DNA from: Microcaldota archaeon
GTDB taxonomy: Archaea; Micrarchaeota; Micrarchaeia; Anstonellales; Anstonellaceae
Assembly: GCA_023248455.1 (NCBI GenBank)
Contig: JAHFEN010000001.1
Location: 1-24,598, forward strand
Length of the DNA: 24,598 nt
Direction: 5' to 3'
The notes under the pieces are model-generated. The model was not told the DNA's origin and did not search any database. It worked only from the letters and a program-made list of their open reading frames with translations. A program made the translations under genes and the position numbers. Below, in pieces: positions 21,829 to 24,598 of the stretch (position 1 is the stretch's first letter; every line of letters begins with the position of its first letter).

Positions 21829-22757
21829 AGCCTTACTACCAAGTAGCAATGTTCTTTGCTCTCACCCAGCTTCTGGGCATCTTCTCAGGCATAGTGCTCA
21901 TACAGGGCTCTGCAACCAGCCAGGATATACGAGACATATCCGTGGTTCCAGCCTTCCTGGTTTCCAACCAGAACAGCCCAATGGATGCGCTTGCGACAGC
22001 TGTGCTTTTCATGTTCTACATTCTGTTCGGCGCTGTAGCCATAGTGCTGGTGGCGCGCTTCTACAAAGGCATGGTGTTCTTCAAGTTGCTTGAAACAGCT
22101 GTGATAGCATCTGCATCCGCAATTGTATTCTTCACAATTGCCATTTCGCTCGGGTTAGGTTTCATCTCCGCATTCTTCCTTGGGGGCGCAGCAGGCTTCC
22201 TTCTCGCGGTCCTGAAATTCTTTTGGGTGGACCTGAAGAATACAGCTGCAATAATCTCAAGCGCCGGGGTGGGCGCCCTGTTTGGGTACTCGCTCGCAAC
22301 CACATTCGGTGTTCCGCTCGGCTTTTTTGCCACAGTGGCATTTATCATACTTCTGTCCATTTATGATTACGTTGCGGTATTCAAAACGCGCCATATGATT
22401 GAAATGGCGCGCGAGCTTTCCACCCGCCAGCTTTCGTTTGCGGTGACTGCCAAAAGCGTGCCAGAGCGCAAGCCTAAGGAATCACGCAAAGTATACGTGG
22501 AGAGGGCAATGAGCGAAGGCGAGCGGCTGGACCTTGGCACAGGCGATCTTTCTGTTCCTGCCATGATTTCTGTTGCAGCATTCACACTTGGGCCAAACGG
22601 TTTGCTCTACTCTCTCACAATTGCCGCTGGCTCCACGATCGCGCTTTTCCTGCTGCTTCGCTTTGTTTCCAAGCAAAGGGTTTTCCTGCCAGCGCTTCCG
22701 CCCATCTGCCTTGGGGGCATGGCAGCCCTTCTGCTGGTCAAGCTGGCGGGCCTATAA
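21825..22757 (+). CDS. Presenilin / signal-peptide-peptidase-type intramembrane aspartyl protease
   Basis: A 310-residue polytopic membrane protein with about nine hydrophobic helices. The three hallmarks of peptidase family A22 are present in order: the YD motif in LLSIYDYVAVF (Tyr180-Asp181), the GxGD motif as LGTGDLSVP (Asp241) and the PAL motif in FLPALPP (289-291). A hydrophilic, basic loop (about 187-235) separates the two catalytic helices, as in archaeal presenilin homologues such as the Methanoculleus enzyme. It should cut membrane-embedded substrates such as remnant signal peptides. It overlaps the upstream glycosyltransferase by 4 bp and is 15 bp from the aquaporin gene, so an operon is likely. 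A type IV prepilin peptidase is excluded by the PAL motif and topology. Confidence 0.9.
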   Translation: MKPYYQVAMFFALTQLLGIFSGIVLIQGSATSQDIRDISVVPAFLVSNQNSPMDALATAVLFMFYILFGAVAIVLVARFYKGMVFFKLLETAVIASASAIVFFTIAISLGLGFISAFFLGGAAGFLLAVLKFFWVDLKNTAAIISSAGVGALFGYSLATTFGVPLGFFATVAFIILLSIYDYVAVFKTRHMIEMARELSTRQLSFAVTAKSVPERKPKESRKVYVERAMSEGERLDLGTGDLSVPAMISVAAFTLGPNGLLYSLTIAAGSTIALFLLLRFVSKQRVFLPALPPICLGGMAALLLVKLAGL

Positions 22758-22772
22758 TTTGGAGGTGGTGAA

Positions 22773-23486
22773 ATGGGTGGAAAAAATGACATATATTACG
22801 CGGAAATGATAGGGACTTTCCTATTGACATTCATCGGCTCCATGGCAGTGGTGTCATTTGCAGGCACCTCTCTTGCCTTTGGGGCGGGAAGCCTTCTTGC
22901 AATTGCGCTTGCGCACGGGCTTGCTTTGTGCATAACCGTCTACGCGCTTGGGCACATTTCAGGCGCGCATGTGAATCCTGCAGTCACGGTCGGCTTCCTG
23001 GTTCTTGGAAAAATGAAGCCGGATGAGGCAGGAAAATACGTGCTCAGCCAGCTTGCTGGCGCTGCGCTTGCAGGCCTGCTGGTCGGATATCTCGCGACAA
23101 GCCAAGCGCTGCATGCGAATTTCGGAGCTCCACTTCCAGGCGAGGGAATTAGCCCAACGATGGCGGTTGCCATTGAGGCAGTGCTCACAGCAATACTGGT
23201 CTTTGTGGTTCTGTCGACAGCCGCTGACAGGCGCGCCACGCCTGGCTGGCACGGTTTTGCAATCGGAATGACGCTTGCAATGGCAATTCTCGCAGGCGGA
23301 ATTTTCAGCGGAGCCTCGTTAAACCCTGCGCGCTCATTCGGGCCTGCGATCGCGACTTTTGCATTCAGCTTCGCAGGCGAGCCAACACCGGCAATTTCCA
23401 TGCTCTGGATATACATAGCCGGCCCCATTATCGGCGGAATACTGGGCGCATACGTGCACAGGTTCAGCGTGTCTTTAGGTAAATAG
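22773..23486 (+). CDS. Aquaporin (MIP family channel)
   Basis: A 237-residue, six-helix channel with both NPA boxes: HVNPAVT (Asn68-Pro-Ala70) and SLNPARSFGP (Asn184-Pro-Ala186). By spacing identical to human AQP1, the aromatic/arginine filter is His48, Ile172, Ala181, Arg187. There is no extended loop of the glycerol-facilitator type (the AQP1-like GHISGAHVNPA and NPARSFGP phrases are present), so a water or small-solute channel is more likely than a GlpF. A very strong Shine-Dalgarno, GGAGGTGGTG (22761-22770), sets the start. It is the last gene of the nrdR-to-aquaporin run, 15 bp after the presenilin-like protease gene. Confidence 0.95.
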   Translation: MGGKNDIYYAEMIGTFLLTFIGSMAVVSFAGTSLAFGAGSLLAIALAHGLALCITVYALGHISGAHVNPAVTVGFLVLGKMKPDEAGKYVLSQLAGAALAGLLVGYLATSQALHANFGAPLPGEGISPTMAVAIEAVLTAILVFVVLSTAADRRATPGWHGFAIGMTLAMAILAGGIFSGASLNPARSFGPAIATFAFSFAGEPTPAISMLWIYIAGPIIGGILGAYVHRFSVSLGK

Positions 23487-23494
23487 CTGCGAAA

Positions 23495-24025
23495 TTATGC
23501 AACATCCGAGCCTTTGCCTTCCGCCGCATTCAGTCTTTTCACTGGCTCACCATGCCAACGCGCAGTGGCTTCTTGTATTTGCTGCCCAAGTGCGTCTTCA
23601 TGCACGCGTATTGCCATTGCCAATATTTCGTCCAGCAAGTTCCTGGCTTGAAGTGCATCATCTATCAACCCATGAGGCAAATGGTTCCATCCCAAGAACG
23701 CGGCTTCAAGATGCTCAGTGGCAGCCTTGGATTCCTCATTGAAATACAATGCAGAAGCGAGCTTGGCTGAGCAAAGCGCCTTGAAATACGGGGAATGGAT
23801 TTGCTCAAGAAGGAGCCTGGCATATTTCAAGTGCCCTATTAATCCATACTCAGGTGACTTAATCCAGACTGGCCTGTCCAAAGCCTGCAGGAAAAGCCCC
23901 ACTGTAAGCCCATGAGGCAGTTCCGCCAACACAGACTGCCTGCAAAATCCTGTGTTCAATCCGTGCGTGTCATTTTTTCTTTCCGTCTTCTCAATTTTTT
24001 CTGTTTTATTTGCTAGGTAAATCAC
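23495..24025 (-). CDS. Alpha-helical hypothetical protein with an internal LPHGL repeat
   Basis: About 176 residues, predicted almost fully helical after a short Lys/Glu-rich N-terminus. The pentapeptide LPHGL occurs twice (AELPHGLTVGLFLQALDR and WNHLPHGLIDDALQARNL), which suggests a duplicated helical unit. Middle helices (YARLLLEQI, FKALCSAKLASALYF, AATEHLEAAFLGW) look like TPR or HEPN-type helical repeats, but no family is recognised. There is no membrane helix or metal site. The start is uncertain: GTG 24025 fits a leaderless transcript from the TATA at 24046-24054, while TTG 24034 gives three more residues. It converges on the aquaporin gene with 8 bp between the stops. Confidence 0.6.
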   Translation of the reverse strand: MIYLANKTEKIEKTERKNDTHGLNTGFCRQSVLAELPHGLTVGLFLQALDRPVWIKSPEYGLIGHLKYARLLLEQIHSPYFKALCSAKLASALYFNEESKAATEHLEAAFLGWNHLPHGLIDDALQARNLLDEILAMAIRVHEDALGQQIQEATARWHGEPVKRLNAAEGKGSDVA

Positions 24026-24034
24026 CCAGCACAA

Positions 24035-24187
24035 GATTCGATATTCTTATATTAATATTTTTCTGTTCAAATTATTCCAATTGTAATTGAGGGCAATAGG
24101 CCGCAGACAGATGCAGAATCATTTTTTCTTTTCTTTTCCCTCGGTGCGGTATCGGATTTTTAATAACATAGTAAATAAAGGTTTAAT
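24035..24187. promoter_or_regulatory. AT-rich divergent promoter spacer
   Basis: A 153-bp spacer between divergent genes. Minus-strand AATATAAGAA (24045-24054) lies about 25 bp from GTG 24025. Plus-strand TTTTTAATAAC (24156-24166) lies about 27 bp from ATG 24188, so both transcripts may be leaderless. A pyrimidine run (T-rich, 24122-24140) lies between them. From here rightwards the base composition becomes markedly AT-rich. Confidence 0.4.
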
Positions 24188-24598
24188 ATGGTTCAATTGG
24201 GTAAAAGCAAAGATGCACATACAAATGTTTGGCATAAAATTGCAACCCACATAAAAAATCACAATCCGTTTTCGATACTCAAAACTCAAACAGAATCACT
24301 CCAACCAGAAATCTCAAATGAAAAAAAAATTATTCTGATTCGAGATATAGCAAACATGATAAAAAATAATGAAAATTTAGATCATTATGGTTTTATTGCG
24401 CGTCATGTAGCAAAATATTTGGATTTATTCGATTCAAGCGACCAGCCCGCTATGCTTTTCTTCATCGCAGAAAACTTTGAAAAAAATAACAGATTCTCCA
24501 AAGCAGGTGAATATTATGAATTATATGCGGATCGACGTTCTCAGACTAATCCCAGCATATCAGTTATCTACTATCTAAAAGCCATTGAGTGCTTCAGC
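24188..24598 (+). CDS. Helical-repeat hypothetical protein, N-terminal part (cut by window edge)
   Basis: The frame runs from ATG 24188 through base 24598 without a stop, giving 137 residues. The start is supported by TTTTTAATAAC about 27 bp upstream, giving a leaderless transcript. After a polar first 20 residues the protein is alpha-helical. Segments such as PAMLFFIAENFEKNNRFSKA and GEYYELYADRR followed by VIYYLKAIECFS have the spacing of TPR-like repeats. Codon use is strongly AT-biased compared with the rest of the window, suggesting acquired DNA or the edge of an accessory region. The C-terminal part, which may hold an effector domain, is outside the window. Confidence 0.6.
   Translation, partial: MVQLGKSKDAHTNVWHKIATHIKNHNPFSILKTQTESLQPEISNEKKIILIRDIANMIKNNENLDHYGFIARHVAKYLDLFDSSDQPAMLFFIAENFEKNNRFSKAGEYYELYADRRSQTNPSISVIYYLKAIECFS

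Noticed and set aside
1..24598. CRISPR array, tRNA, rRNA, transposase or integrase
   Set aside because: No regularly spaced repeats, tRNA signature loops, rRNA-like blocks or transposase motifs were seen on either strand.

Overview
The window is archaeal chromosomal DNA. The clearest evidence is a complete transcription factor B gene (TFB, 16232-17137). In addition, AT-rich TATA elements lie about 25-55 bp upstream of most operon heads, start sites are a mix of leaderless and GGAGGTG-type Shine-Dalgarno (SD) starts, and there is an archaeal presenilin-like protease. Gene density is very high: no gap exceeds 300 bp, and neighbours often overlap. The lineage cannot be fixed from sequence reading alone; a DPANN-type or euryarchaeal genome is plausible. 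Most of the window is of balanced base composition. The split glycosyltransferase (7455-8708) and the right edge (24035 to the end) are visibly more AT-rich.

Layout. (1) 1-2035, minus strand: an export/surface module made of a winged-helix regulator, a four-helix membrane protein, a LolD/MacB-type ABC ATPase and the start of a secreted Ser-rich protein that runs off the left edge. (2) 2204-2668: a small secreted protein with six N-glycosylation sequons. (3) 2824-10683: a complete bacterial-type nucleotide excision repair set. uvrC (plus) meets uvrA (minus) tail to tail with an 8-bp overlap; uvrB lies further right, and a glycosyltransferase gene overlaps its 3' end. That glycosyltransferase is cut in two by an in-frame TAG at the linker between its two Rossmann domains. 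uvrC has a leader with a strong hairpin and a possible 14-codon upstream ORF. (4) 10757-14021: a serine block (class V aminotransferase, 3-phosphoglycerate dehydrogenase, seryl-tRNA synthetase). A 43-bp hairpin insert flanked by 14-bp direct repeats lies between the last two. (5) 14050-15974: a two-helix membrane protein with what looks like a catalytically dead PD-(D/E)XK nuclease domain, convergent with an Mre11/SbcD-like nuclease. (6) 15998-17686: a bidirectional TATA element serving the nuclease and a 24-codon single-helix membrane protein, then TFB, a second candidate mini membrane protein, and a coiled-coil hypothetical. (7) 17718-20097, minus: an APC-family permease and a thioredoxin-reductase-like flavoprotein. 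(8) 20158-23486, plus: a tight five-gene run of nrdR, a half-length asparaginase-like protein, a GT-A glycosyltransferase, a presenilin-type aspartyl protease and an aquaporin. (9) 23495 to the end: two unrecognised alpha-helical proteins transcribed divergently from an AT-rich spacer; the last is cut by the window edge.

How the genes fit together. UvrA, UvrB and UvrC make a working excision-repair system, and the Mre11-like nuclease adds a break-processing enzyme. The aminotransferase and dehydrogenase give two of the three steps to serine, and SerS charges it; no phosphoserine phosphatase is visible. NrdR (the repressor of ribonucleotide reductase) and the thioredoxin-reductase-like protein are divergent from one short promoter region, which links dNTP supply and thiol redox. 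No CRISPR array, tRNA, rRNA or transposase was found. I did not find a clear multi-gene novel system. The most notable items are the split glycosyltransferase with its own internal SD, the dead-nuclease membrane protein, the uvrC leader, the serA-serS hairpin insert, the two micro-proteins and an aquaporin whose predicted filter is H-I-A-R.
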